A program made the translations under genes and the position numbers. From positions 185,557 to 249,556 of the forward strand of contig KV908420.1 of the NCBI GenBank assembly GCA_002005505.1: a stretch of 64,000 nt of DNA. The letters run 5' to 3'. Position 1 is the stretch's first letter, and every line of letters begins with the position of its first letter. Under the pieces are notes generated by a model, which had not been told where the DNA came from, did no database searches, and worked only from the letters and a program-made list of their open reading frames with translations. Positions 26,628 through 46,460 of this stretch are shown here, one piece after another. This DNA is from Botryococcus braunii (lineage: Eukaryota > Chlorophyta > Trebouxiophyceae).

Positions 26628-28046
26628 CAGGTTATGTGCCTCTCACTTGCTCTGGTCGTGATGATCACCTGTTGCTGATCCTCCTGCTGTTGTGCAGAGC
26701 TTGCCGTATCTAGTGTGGGCGAGAGGTTGCCTATTGATTTTCTATAGGCGGTGCTCATTAGAACCAGGACGGAGCAGTTCTCTGTCCTGGTGATTCTTCA
26801 TTCTTTGAACTTTTGCCTCGTGCATATTTTTATAGTGATGGATGGGAGTTGGGTAAAGGGTGGGGAGGGGAGTGGAGAGGGGTAGAAACGCAGGAGATGA
26901 GTGAGGTGTGCGAGGGAAAGGGTTTGGAGGGGGAGGGGCATCTATTCAAATTCTTGCATGTGACAACAACAGTCGTGTTCGAAGTGTTCAGTTCTGCAGT
27001 ACAAGTATTGCTGCAAGTGGAGCTATGTGTGAGTGGCTGGTAGGGCTCAGTGCAACACACTTCAGACAAAAAGATTTGCTTGGGATTGATGAAAGACCGT
27101 TCTATTGACTTGTTCCAGGCTCCTCGTTCCAGGATTTGGGGTTTTGGAGCAGCTGCCATTTTTGAAATGTTATTTGTCTGTGCTTGTTGATTGATCTTCT
27201 TGGGGGCCCGCTAAAGCATTGCAGGGCCTTGGGGTGGGATGTTGGGAAGGGGCAATCCACTGCCAGGGGCTCTGTTTGCAGCTGGTAGTGAAGTTGGGAC
27301 TCTTTAAAAGATTCCCTCTGCATTTATTTTATTCGATACATTTATCAAAAGCAGTTGTTTTGTGTGAATGTGCATGGCACAGTCACTCTTGACACCTTTT
27401 TGGCTTCTATTTGAAGCTTGATTGGGATTTTTCTCTCATATATAGCAGCTTGGGGGACCCTGGGGTTACTACTAAAGGACAAATGGAGATGCAAATCTAA
27501 AGGTCTGATGAGTCAAGCCAATGCAGCAGGCATATTTTTGAGTGGCAAAGCAGATTTTACGATTCCAGAGTACAAAGATTGGGGCATTGAATGCCTGGTT
27601 GATTAAAATCCGTGACCTTGAGTTTGCAACCTTGAAATGGAGTTTAAAAGTCCGATGAATAACAGACACTTGGTAGTTGTGCGAGCGGCTTATGAATAAG
27701 AGGGACCAGACGTAGGCGTGGTTTTGGCATATCTCCTCTTGGTGTTCTTCTCCAACATCTGGGGTATTAGTAGAAGCACTTCCATTGTTGTTGTGCGCTT
27801 GAACCATGTGGGTTTGATGTCTGCACAGTGTTGTCTCACTTCAGTCTCAGTACAGGGGCCTGGAGCGGAAGGGGTTTCTGTTGTGGGATCCATGAACAAT
27901 TCTTTTCTGCAATGGGCCGAGTCTATTTATTCTACCCTTGTCAGTGATGTGCTACAACCATTCTGAAGGTCATACAACCTGGTCAATTGCTGGAAGCTTC
28001 TTTTTTCCAAATCAGGTTTACTAACCTCGTCGTAGAAAGAGCGCGG

Positions 28047-28049
<3 letters not shown>

Positions 28050-28134
<85 letters not shown>
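28050..28134. repeat. (TG)n microsatellite
   Basis: TG run preceded by GCGC units, in the interval with no recognised gene. Confidence 0.95.
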
Positions 28135-28137
<3 letters not shown>

Positions 28138-29483
28138 CGCGCGCTCGTGCGCCGCACGCGTGGACGAAAGGTGTGGATGGATGAGCGTTGTTTTTTTTTT
28201 TTTTTTTTTTTCCCTCGTAGGACATTTTAGAAGGGTCCGGTAGAAGCTTGCAAACAAATCCTAAACCGTAATGCCAAGCGGCTTATAGTTCCTGGTTGGT
28301 TTTTTAATGGGTGACAAGCAAATTGAACTGATCCATGATCGTTGAGGTTGGGTTTACTGATATTTGATGTCTTTCCAGCGTGGGTGAATTTCAGTTTTGA
28401 GAGCACCTCAGGGTTTAAAGGAGCCAGAGCTTTTGTCTGATCTGCGGGCAACTTTGCATTAGAAATGTTCGGTACTATGTCCTTGACAATGAAGGTGCTA
28501 GAAAGCTGCAAGGGTCCCCCTACTTTTGGGACGTCCCGAGCCCCCGTCAAGACGTTGATGTTCCTGTATTTTATGATGGTGGCGCCGATAGTTTTTGAAT
28601 GGCGTGCACGGATTGCAGTCTTAGCGTCTCTGCTAGAACAGTTTTAAAATGGATTGTGCAGGGATGATTTTCGTAACTAGGGACAGTCACCCCCCAGCAG
28701 CAGCGACATTAAACCAGTATGTGCTGTGGGTGCTGTGCTTCGATTCCATGTTGTAATGTTTTGACAGATTGAAGTGGGTCCGTGGCTTTGGGTAGTGTCT
28801 TGACTCTTTTATCTCAGGATGAGAAGATTCTGCTTCTAATGCCGCTGTTTCCATGATGTCCGGGGGAGCCTTTGACTCCCGACTGGGGCGCCAAGTACTT
28901 ATTCTGAAGCACCATATGCATGTGCAGCCTGCATCCTTTACCGGTTATTTGACCCTGCACCTTGAGCTTGCAGTGCTTCATGGGTTTGGCCTGCATAAAG
29001 AAGCTTAAAAGTGGTTTTGACGCGCATCATTTCATCTGATCAGCAGCTGCTGCAGAGTAATTATGCATGCTGGAAGGTAGGGGAAGTGAACTCGGAACGA
29101 ATGGACTCAGTTCTCATTTTGCATCTTCTTGTTCAACAGCCTTTGGTCGTGTCTTGCATATGAAGTCCTCCAGACTGGAGAAACATGATTTCGTTCAATT
29201 CTCAATCATGGAATCGAATCCATCATCCAGACATCAACAAAATCATGTAACTGTGAAAACATGTGATAACAAGCTTTCTTAAATTTCAACGTTTTCCTCA
29301 TGCCTAAATGAAGCACGCGTGTCGTACGGAGGGCAGTGTCAGGGTTGGGTTTGTGGTTGCCATCGCGAAAGGTGCGTGGTCGACGAGCTGTTCTTCTCCA
29401 CAGTAACCCCAGGGCCCCAGTGGCCATGGCAAATGCCCGCATGGACTGGGAGGGCCACGAATTTGCACAAGGGAAACCACCCA

Positions 29484-29488
<5 letters not shown>

Positions 29489-29535
<47 letters not shown>
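29489..29535. repeat. (CA)n microsatellite
   Basis: Short CA run in the interval with no recognised gene. Confidence 0.9.
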
Positions 29536-29536
<1 letters not shown>

Positions 29537-32264
29537 CGAGCGCGGGCATGCGCATACGCACGACACACGCCTGCCCGCCGGCATGAGAGAGCGGGAGACA
29601 GCATTGGGTGCTGCTCTAATCTAATCTGCTGGCAGGCCTCTTCAAACCAAAATTTCAGGTACTCACCGACCTGCAGTTCTTATTCTATTTTTACTAGTGA
29701 CCGGCATTCAACACGTAGCCACATTTTCGCTCTAAACAAAATGGGAACACAACCGTCTGCTAATGCTCATTCACGTGGTGCAACACAAAGAAGGGGGGGG
29801 GGGGGATAAGTACAGATCTTTACATCCCGTCACGTGTCCAGAGATCAGGCCTGGAAGACTTCTGAAGAGATCTTTAGCGGAAACTTGGACGGGTGCACTG
29901 TTATACTTCAAGGAGAAATACAATTACAACCACGCTGGAAAACTTCAAGCTTTTCAGACGCAGGCAATGACAGCCGAATCAGACTATGTCCCTCGCTGCT
30001 AGCAGGCAGGCAATTGGAAGCAGGACCGAGCTGCCCAAGGAGGACCCTATCTCTATGCATTGTCCTGTGGTACTGACTTTGGCAGCGCAGGTCCTCATGT
30101 CGATTGCCATTCATTGTACCAGTCTCATGGCATGCGCAGGGCATGCATAACCATGCGGCCAATCTTCGTAGCACGAGAACCTGGACTCAAATATGCATGC
30201 CAAGCTCAAGCTTATGCCCCATAACTTTCTACCAGGTTTCTCTGAACAAAGCTGCTGCAAAAGGCCTTAATGTACACAGTCATACACTTGCTCAAGGTCA
30301 ACAACCCCCTTAGTACTCTTCACTGCCAACGAGTTGCCCCGTACCATGTACTCGGAATTGTAGGCTCCCTGATTTCCGAAAACACAGTACCTGCGATACC
30401 GATTGCCCTCCCTTCCCAGACCAGCCACCAACTAAGCCACGCATCTGAAGGACTGTTCCACTCCAGGATCCATATTCCGCAGCTCCCCGAGCCAAATGTG
30501 CCTAACTTTGTCTTTAGGCCTCAGCACAGCAGAGTGCCATGAGGAATAATAAATCAGAGGCATCGCTTGTCAAAGTTACAATAGCGTGTCACGTGGCACC
30601 CGCAAAGCGGGCAGACCAGGCGCAGCAGCCCCAATTGTTATTGCTGGAGCACTGCGTTGCAAATCACCATATTGGCACAACAAGATCTGACATGTAGCAG
30701 ACGTTACTAAGCAGCACGCAGCCAGCGAGGAGTGCACCATACTTACGAAGGAAAACCCGCCTCTGCCGGGAACTGGTCCTACACGCTTCAGGTTTGAGGC
30801 CCTCGAGTGTGGGACTTTCCTCAACGAGATGGCTCTTTACTGACTGATGGGGCTCTTTATAATACCCAGTCCCCAAGCAACCCAAAAAAGAAAAGCAAAA
30901 GACAAGGAAGAAAAGGGAAAAGAAAAGAAACGCCCGAGCCTTGCACTCATAAATTGAGACGGAAGCCTGGCACATGCCAACCCGTACCCTGTGTCAAACT
31001 CTGCGTCCTTCAAGGAAGGCACCCTGAGCTGCGGAACTTTTCTGACTTCTTAAACGTTATCCCCCACAACGAGCTTACCATGGCAGATGAACATTATTAA
31101 TGGGCGCAACCCAGTCGGACTTGCAAGGCACACACCAACCAAAATACTGGCTCAAATCACAGCAGCATGTGACCCAGACTCGTCACTAACCAGAGCGACA
31201 AAAGCCAGTGAAGGGGACATGCAAAACAATATTCACCAAGCACCTGCTTCAATTTGCTGTCTTGGACGCTACAGGTATCAGACCCTCAAAGCGGTAGGTC
31301 AAATGCAACTTTGCCCCTGTTCATATTGAATCTCGGTTGTGCAGGGCCCACCGAGCCCCTGCCCGCAACCCAAAATTAGCAACCCCCCCCCCCACCCCTT
31401 TTTTCACACTCAAAAGGGAGACCAACCAGAAAAACCTACTCTGGACAGGCATTTGCATGACCAGGGGAGGCAAAACATCAGCCTTTCAACTACCACACCC
31501 AGTCACGCCCAGATGTCACAGCCCGTTCTCGTGTTGAGCAAGAAGAAGGCTGGGACGCCCTTCCTTCCCTACACACGGTCGCTGCAGCTCCTCGGACATC
31601 GGGGTCAGGGCTCCTGCGTCCCCGTTGTGGTGGGATCATCTGACGTGGCCCTCACAGCCTGGGCCAGCGTCATTAGCTGCTCTCCAAAGAGCCTCAACAT
31701 GGGCCCCAAACCTGTCCCAGCGCCACAAACCCCAGCGCTTGAGCACAGCCCCAAACGAGGCAGGCCCCTGCAAAAACTCAGAGAAGAGAACCGCAGAGCA
31801 ATCGCCCATTGAACCGCAGGGCCATTGTGCAAGCGTCAATGGCGTCGCACAATGTGGGGCGGCGGGCAAGACAAGAGACAAATTCTTGGAACACTTCCAC
31901 AAAGTCATCATAAATTGCAGAAGAAGGGCCTATGCAACAGCAACACACTTTGTACGGGAAGGGCTCTTTCAAATAAACTGCATCGTGAAAGACGTGAGAG
32001 GTGAGGAATGGCCCATCTGTGACCCATGTAAGCAAATGCGATCACGAATCCCTCTCAGCACATTTGGACAGGATTCCCTTCCTTGCATTCCATCAAGGGC
32101 CCCTTTTTGAGACCATCTGCAGGGGCTCATTCTCCACGCCAGGCGTTCTCCGGTTCAAGGACACTTTGCAAACCACTGGTTCCATGCAAACCAGTGGCAG
32201 GCTACAGCTACCACTCCATCCCCCACTTCAACCTTAACACAGACTTCCACCAGGAGAAAACCCT

Positions 32265-32265
32265 G

Positions 32266-32297
<32 letters not shown>
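32265..32297. repeat. Poly(A) tract
   Basis: About 33 A just downstream (in MYB orientation) of the MYB stop codon. In MYB mRNA sense it is poly(U), so it is not a templated tail of that gene. Confidence 0.85.
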
Positions 32298-32299
<2 letters not shown>

Positions 32300-32338
32300 A
32301 AAAAGACGATTTGCTTTGAGCACACTAAGCTTCAATTC

Positions 32339-39565
<7,227 letters not shown>

Positions 39566-41186
39566 GTCTGGAGAACGGGTTCAACTGGCTCTTGCAACTG
39601 GAAAGATAGTCCAACAGAGATTACGCATCCCACAGTCCCTGCGTTCAACACATCTGCATTAGAAGCAGTGCAATAAAGCTTGGAGACTGGGCTCGGGCAC
39701 AATTGGAATCCTGTTATCGCTCGCATCGGACAAACAAGTACGGACTTTACGAACAACAATTCGCACTGTTGAACCCTTGACAATTTCGTTTTCCCTTGAA
39801 AACTCCAAAGTAAGCTATATTTTATGCATTGAGCCCAGCAAAAGATACAATTCAGTTAAGGGGCGCAGTCCCGACAAGACTTAAACTTTGCCGGCCAACA
39901 GGGGCGCAAGCAAAACCCTGTTAGAATGCTTCCAAAGCATGATGGCAAAGAATCAAGGCACCAGTGTTTGACCTCGAACAAGAGCCGCCTAAAACCTTTA
40001 CAATCAAGTTTGAGGACACTTTCAATAGATTCATATCAATAGGTGGTGAGTGCATCCACGTGGGCACTACCTAACAAACCACAGGTTAACGATGGACCGG
40101 CCTGCTTCGCAATTGTTGAAGACCAACTACAGAGCATGGACGAGTGTGTGTGAGTTGTTTGCAGAAGAGAAAGGCTTATCTTCGTGCGAGGAGTGTAACT
40201 CCAACCATATAACGCGGCTGACAAGCGTGACCAGATCTCGTCTCGATTATCACGGGGTTAAAGTGGTTTCATGCCGTTTCAGTGATGAATTGGGTTTCTT
40301 CGTTATTCCTCCTCGGTTCGGGATAATATTTTTTTCTTCCTTCCTTGGGTCAGATGAAGATGGAAAACCTATACTGGGGGGGGGGGGGGGGGGGGGGGAG
40401 GAAGGAAGGAAGGGAATTAGGATAAAGAGGAAGCCTATCCTAACCGCAGGAAGAAAGGGAATCGTACATCCAGAACCAGCCATTTTGTTTGAAGGGATGA
40501 TGATAGGATTGTCTAACATCCAGATCCAATACTAAGAGTTGGATGTCCCCGAAGCATTCATGCATGCCTTCAAGCTATCACACAAACCTTGCAGCTCCTT
40601 CACCGTGTGGCTGCCACATGCCAGACTGAGTATGACCGAATATGACTCATCGGACTCACGAATGGAGAAGGCGGTTTATCTGAGGCCGATTACCTCCAAT
40701 GAATGGGAAAATTGATAAGAAGTGAAACTCATCTCCCACCACCCCTAATGAACACCTAGTAAAATTAAAATTGATGTACCTCTGATTACGGGGGATTCCT
40801 TGCCATCCTCCAGTGTCAAGTGGGAGGTCATGACGACATCCTTAGCAGAACTGTGAAAGGGTTCTTATAATCTTCACAGGAGATGAAGTCTATTCAAAGG
40901 TACATATTCGGGGCGCATAAATCATCTATAATATATCGACGATACACTGCCCTAGCTGAGATACATGAGCGAGGAGCAGGGTGGAGCTCTCGAGATAACT
41001 GGGTTAAGAACGAACATCTCAACATCAGTTCAGCTGACCCAGAAGCTCTCCCAGTCCTGCCTTCATGCAGGTTACGAAGCCACATATGTACGGTGCACCT
41101 TGGACTGCAACGCTAGGACATGCTTTCAAGCTAGCATTCAAGGTAGCGAAAACGCTACTGCACTTGCAACACAGTGCAAACTGTTA

Positions 41187-41282
41187 GTCATCAATGTAAG
41201 CCACCCCGTGTGGCTATGGGCTCATGCTAACCAATTGGTTACCATGAGCCCATGGCAACGTGGGGTGGGATACAGTGATGAC
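41187..41282. repeat. Foldback hairpin 1, 48-bp arms, no loop
   Basis: The left arm GTCATCAATG..CTAACCAA pairs with the right arm TTGGTTACC..GTGATGAC; 40 of 48 positions are complementary with no spacer. The core ATGGGCTCATG and its complement is the best-paired part. Confidence 0.85.
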
Positions 41283-41412
41283 TGAAAAATATCACTGTAC
41301 TTTGATTCATTTGAAGTGAACCGTATATTCATATATTTATCAAATCACGACGTAATTCGCATATCTTCCGTCTCTTGTTCCTTACGGGTCTGAAGGAAAC
41401 GTTTTTAGGTGC

Positions 41413-41538
41413 TTCTAACAGTTAAGCATTGCCCCGGGACGACCAGTAGTCTTTTCTTCGAGATGCTTACATGCTTACATGTAAGCGACTTGAAGAACAG
41501 ACTACTGGTCACTCCGGGGCAATGCTTTGCTGTTAGAA
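41413..41538. repeat. Foldback hairpin 2, 61-bp arms, 4-nt loop
   Basis: The left arm TTCTAACAG..GCTTACATG and the right arm CATGTAAGC..CTGTTAGAA are complementary at 52 of 61 positions. The longest uninterrupted paired blocks are AAGCATTGCCCCGG and GACCAGTAGTCT. Size and pairing would suit a miRNA precursor or a small foldback element. Confidence 0.85.
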
Positions 41539-41545
41539 TCACCGC

Positions 41546-41805
<260 letters not shown>

Positions 41806-42134
41806 CTGCAACCCTGTTGCCACGTGCCAGATCACGTGGTCATGACAAACCGTCGAGCACCCACGACGTGGCGCCCGAAAAGAGCAGTTTTGCTTGGAAA
41901 CGAATGTTGACATCTTTCGTTGCCTCAAACAGGGCTATGGGAACTTTACTAAGAACCAGGGACTGGTTCTTGCATTAGAATTAGAAAAGACAAGGTGTAT
42001 CCCCTTCTTGAAATGTTTACTTTAATAGTACAGTCGGACCTCTCTTGTGATCAGGATCTCGTAGTTTTCGAATAACGTGGCGCGATGTTGGTTGTTAAGA
42101 TACCATTTCAGTTGAGTTTATAAGATTGCGTAGT

Positions 42135-44228
42135 ATGGCTACCTGCTCATTCGCAACTCCCCTATGTGCCGCTTACAGAGCAGCGTCGAAAGTGAGCATG
42201 CGGGGCCTCGCTCTGTGTATGAGTTACAGTCCAAGTGCGGCTCTTTTGAACTGCAGGTGGATCCCAATTCAGTGTTTTTTATCACCGATAAATATCAGTT
42301 GCATTATGTCCATTGAGCTTACTGGTGGCATCGTTGCAACCGACGGTTGATCCCGCAGGCTCCTGTCGTCCAGCAGCTGCAGCACACCTTCAGTCCTTAG
42401 TACTGCAGGGCATTCTGTGTTTCTCAGCAGTGGTAAAAATGTTCGTAATGACCAGTTTAAAACCCGCGTGTACTCCGACGCCTCACAAAGCGGGGCATAT
42501 GTCGATGCTACCTCTACAGTGGGCTCTGGGACTGAAAGAGCATCGGATTATGACCAGGTGCAACGCCCGTATTCGCGAATGAAGGTTTCTAGTCAGTTTG
42601 TTTGTAACTGATCTGTATTGACATAATTCGCACTGTCAGGTGTCTTGACACTACAGGGCTGGGCATGCAGGGACCTTCAAGCCTTCCCAAGCTCGTGATT
42701 TTTGGTGGAAATGGCTTTGTTGGCAGCCGTGTTTGTGAAGAGGCCTTGAAGACCGGTTTGGGAGTAGTCAGCATCAACAGATCGGGCCCGCCAAAAGTAT
42801 CATCTCCCTGGGTCAAGGATGTTGAATGGGTGCGGGTGAGGAACAATTCTCCGACTTAGTGTGTGAAACGGCTGCACACCTCTCACGCTGTATTTGGTGT
42901 ATCATCTTCAGGCATTGCACGTTTTAAGTTTCCCAGCTTCCATATTGTGGGAGGTGGGGGGTAACGCTCAAAGGTCTTGATAAGCATGTGACTGTGGCGA
43001 ATGCATTTTGCAGGCGGATGTATTTGATGTGTCGGCATGGCAATCTCAACTGGAAGGTGCTATTGGAGTAGTCAGCACATTGGGAGCTTTTGGGTCTAAC
43101 GACTTCATGTACAAGGTGCACCCTTGTATGAATCACGCTTCCTTTCACATTGAAATGTTTGAACTTGGTTTGGTTAAAAGTTATGTTCATGTTGGTAACG
43201 ACTCACAGATGTGCTTAGCCTGAAGTAGAGGCAGTAAACTTTCATGGCGACACACTCTCGTGACGTGATCTGGATGGCCAGATTTGTGGAGAATCCAATG
43301 TCAAAGTTTTTGAAGAGGCCGCTGCCGCTGGTGTTCCTCGTGCAGTCTTTGTCTCTGTACATGACTATGGCCTTCCAGGTGCAAACCTCTCCAACATCGT
43401 ACCGCTACCCTTGAAATAATGCTTGTGCATGCATTATCCCATGCCGGGAGGGACATCCTTCATGGAACTTTCCCATACCATTCACCCATTTACAGATAAT
43501 GATCCTGAGGAGGGGGAGGAGGAGGAGGAGGAGCCTGAAGAGGTTTGGAAAATGGAGACCATGCGTGATCTCACAGAAACAGTCCTGCCTTGTGCGGCTC
43601 GACTTCTGAATTGTACTTACTGCCTGGCTGAAACTGTGTTGAGGTGCGCAGAGGTTGTGCTCTCGGGATACTTCAAAGGCAAGCGGAGAGCCGAGGAAGC
43701 ATTGTTCCAGCTGTTTCCAACATCCGGGGTTGCGCTAAGGCCGGGCTTCATCTATGGTACTCGCTATGTTAGTGGCGTTGGAGTACCTCTTGGCATCATT
43801 GGTGCGGCCTTGTTCTTGTGTAGTGGTGCAGGCATACAGGGGCAGAGCCGCGAGGGTGCAAACAAGCCCTTGCTGCCCTCTCAAGCATACTTCCTCTTTA
43901 GCTTAGACCTGTAGCATTGCACTTCAACGCTGTCAACAGGCAGTTGCAAAGTCTTGTTGTAGCCGCAATTCCACCACCCTTGAAGTTGATTGGCACGCGG
44001 ATTGTTCCTGCACATATGCCATTTTTCCTGCACATGATCGTTGGCCCTGCACACATTGTCTGTCAATAGGTTTCCATCTTTGCCATTAACAATGGCATGT
44101 GAAATGTTTGTTGTGTGCTGATTGGGACTGGACGAGTGTGTGCTCAGGGCTGCCTCTGTATCGGAGGACGTGTGCACTAGTGCCTTGACTCTGTTTTCAT
44201 CTTCTATATTATTGCATGCTGAACTCTC

Positions 44229-44266
<38 letters not shown>

Positions 44267-44274
44267 CGGGCGTG

Positions 44275-44346
<72 letters not shown>

Positions 44347-45114
44347 TGCGCGCGCGCGCATGGATGCTGCAATACATGTTGCAGGTCACTCTATGCCATC
44401 AACTTAGAAGACTTTTTCTGTGTGTGGGCCTGCACGCGCATGCATGGATGCTGCAATACATGTTGCAGGTCACTCTATGCCATCAACTTAAAAGACTTTT
44501 TCTGTACGTGTCTTTACTTCATCCTCTCATACACATCCTAAGAGGGGCCTCAGAATCGAATGGAAAGCTAGGGGGCAAAGCCTACTGGCTGCCGCCCTAT
44601 CAGACCTTGCATCAGAAATGGAGTTGACGCATGAAAACCTATGAAAAATGGGCAATGGCTTCTACCTGCAACTGTCACTGATCCGGACTGCACATGTCCT
44701 AAAATTGCGATGTGGAAAAGGAGTGGGCGAGGTTTTTATGTATTTCAAGGGCGTGTGAGACGATGGATGAACTGTGTTTGTGTCAGTGAGTGCGAGGCTG
44801 TACATGCGTGACCACGCTGACAAGGAGTCTCTTGTGGGACATGTAACGGCGATAATGACAGCGAGAACAAGTCTGAATATGTAATGTCCTGGTGACACCG
44901 GGTGCAAGGCTGTACAGGTTCTCCGTTGGAGAAGGCGCTGAGCTTGTTTCCCACAAAAACACTGGCTGGCATTCCGCTGCTGGGAGCTGGATTTGTTCCC
45001 CCTGTTTCTGTGGAAGCCATGGGCCGAGTCGCTGTTAGTGCGGCCACCGACTCCTCTATCCCTCCAGGCATCATGGATGTTTGGCAGATTGAGGCGTATG
45101 GTAACAAGGCGTGA
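42135..45114 (+). CDS. Atypical SDR, NAD(P)-binding Rossmann protein (COQ11-like)
   Basis: Exons: 42135-42256, 42359-42557, 42671-42835, 43014-43115, 43282-43378, 43652-43801, 44918-45114 (TGA); 343 aa, all junctions GT..AG with matching phases. Residues 1-107 are Ser/Ala/Arg-rich with few acids at the start, like an organelle-targeting peptide. The Rossmann loop [11 protein letters not shown] is at about 119-129. [31 protein letters not shown], then YFKGK (235-239, the YxxxK position of SDRs) and [10 protein letters not shown] follow in the usual order, and [18 protein letters not shown] closes the fold. This is the plant At5g10730/yeast Coq11 type, which I associate with mitochondrial ubiquinone biosynthesis; a plastid form is possible. 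The TGA overlaps a GTGAGT donor-like string, so a further exon cannot be excluded. Confidence 0.9.
44233..44346. repeat. (TG)n microsatellite, COQ11-like intron 6
   Basis: TG run with a GGGCGGGCGTGCG interruption. The sense strand reads TG. It lies in the only long intron of this gene. Confidence 0.95.
44359..44513. repeat. 84-bp tandem duplication, two copies
   Basis: Copies begin CATGGATGCTGC at 44359 and 44443 and end near AAGACTTTTTCTGT. They are nearly identical, directly follow the TG tract, and lie inside intron 6 of the COQ11-like gene. Confidence 0.9.
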
Positions 45115-45418
45115 GTAAACTGTTGCAGCATACCACAATGCGATCCGGCATATTGCACAAAAACAAATTTTGGGAGCCAGCGTATACATAGGAACGGCTA
45201 TGCGCCAGGCCGTGCGCATATGTAGTGTGTACTGAGACAGGCGTCCAAGAGCATATACCTTGGCATCTACCCCACGCCCGGGCATAGAATACCTCGCTTG
45301 GGATTTATTGATTCTGGCTGTTGTGGCCTGGGCTGTGTATACACGTAGGCCCTTGTGTATACACGTAGACCCGTGTGTGAGTCTTTGCCAAGGTGTGTAC
45401 TCCCAACCGATGAACGTG

Positions 45419-45424
45419 AATAAA
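45419..45424 (+). terminator. Possible polyadenylation signal of COQ11-like gene
   Basis: AATAAA 305 nt after the stop codon. The proline-rich gene 1 has one 310 nt after its stop. Position-only evidence. Confidence 0.3.
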
Positions 45425-45689
45425 ATGAACTGCCCCAGGACTGTTCAAGGTTATCAAATGATATCGGTGACGTCATGATGGGCAAAGTCTCAGGTTTCCC
45501 GGTCCTCAGTAAATCATCCTTTAAAAACAGGGGACTGGGCAATCAGTTCTCCTCCTCATGTACAGGGACGGAGTCTGACATTTTTATCGGTCGAAATTTT
45601 GGCAGACATCTGTGGCCACTTGAAAAATGCTCTGTGATTTAACCATTTCAGGTATGTTCCTGGCCAATGAATGCAGGTTCTTCCAACTA

Positions 45690-45721
45690 ATCAGGCAGAA
45701 CTTTATAAAGTTCTGCCTGAT
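45690..45721. repeat. Perfect 32-bp palindrome
   Basis: Half-site ATCAGGCAGAACTTTA followed directly by its reverse complement, no spacer, no mismatch. Confidence 0.95.
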
Positions 45722-46428
45722 GTAATGTTGGCCACATGTGTAAATGCCCTTCATTAGAGTCATTATAATGTAGTTATGGATTAGAATGAAGCTCTACATG
45801 TACTGCATTCTAACCTTTCCGCCATGGCTTCAACCCCCTAAAGCGTATCAGGACGTAGTGTGCTATAGCAGTTGATACTACACAGTATACTACGCTACAC
45901 CAGTGTTCTGTATACGCAATAGTGTATAGTAGTCTACTCCAGGGAGTCCAGAGTCCCTGCGTGGATCCATGCCTGGCGGCAGGCTTGCAGTCCTCTGAAA
46001 GCTATGCTCTTTCTGTTCGTTGCAAGGAGGCACTGTCTACCAGAAGAAGAGTAATTATACAGAGCCAGAGCATTTTACAGAGTACATTTGGTTGCTGTTT
46101 ACGTGTAAGACAAGGTTCCCAACAGGAATCTTCCAGGTTGACTTCGTTTAGAAGAAATTAGGATACAGCGGAGCGAACACAGCGAAAAGCAAAATGAGAT
46201 TCACATGTAAAAAGGGAAACGTGCACGTGCACAAAGCGCATCGTGGCACTAGCTCCCCAATCACGTGGTCGAGCTGCAACAGGGTACGGGTACCTTCATA
46301 AATACACATACACCTGCAGGTTCCATAAACGTCAACACATTGATTACAGCGTCTATACTTCGACGACAAGACTGTATCAAACTTGTGTAAGTTCCATGCA
46401 CAAGTTGACTTGCGCAACTGAACTGCGC

Positions 46429-46460
46429 AAAGTGTGGCTTTAGTACTAAAGCCACACTTT
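46429..46460. repeat. Perfect 32-bp palindrome
   Basis: Half-site AAAGTGTGGCTTTAGT followed directly by its reverse complement. Unrelated in sequence to the palindrome at 45690. Confidence 0.95.

Larger units (their letters stand above)
26628..32338. other. 5.7-kb interval without a recognised gene
   Basis: Both strands were read. Only short frames are present. The better-looking ones are minus strand 28227-28550 and 31605-32035 (for example DDFVEVFQEFVSCLARRP), and a minus-strand donor GTAAGTATGG at about 30753 behind an open frame. None forms a phase-consistent gene. It contains TG and CA tracts (28050-28134, 29489-29535), a poly(T) at 28191-28211 and a poly(A) at 32265-32297. Part of 31600-32338 is probably 3' UTR of the MYB gene. 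Confidence 0.45.

Noticed and set aside
31605..32035. Minus-strand frames after the MYB stop, as additional MYB exons
   Set aside because: The MYB frame closes cleanly at 32339 and no good donor in the last exon connects to them. They are more likely 3' UTR or chance.
40092..40535. 147-codon plus-strand frame starting MDRPASQLL
   Set aside because: It crosses the poly(G) run, has no homology I recognise, no splice or promoter support, and sits between two divergent genes. Kept only as a remark.
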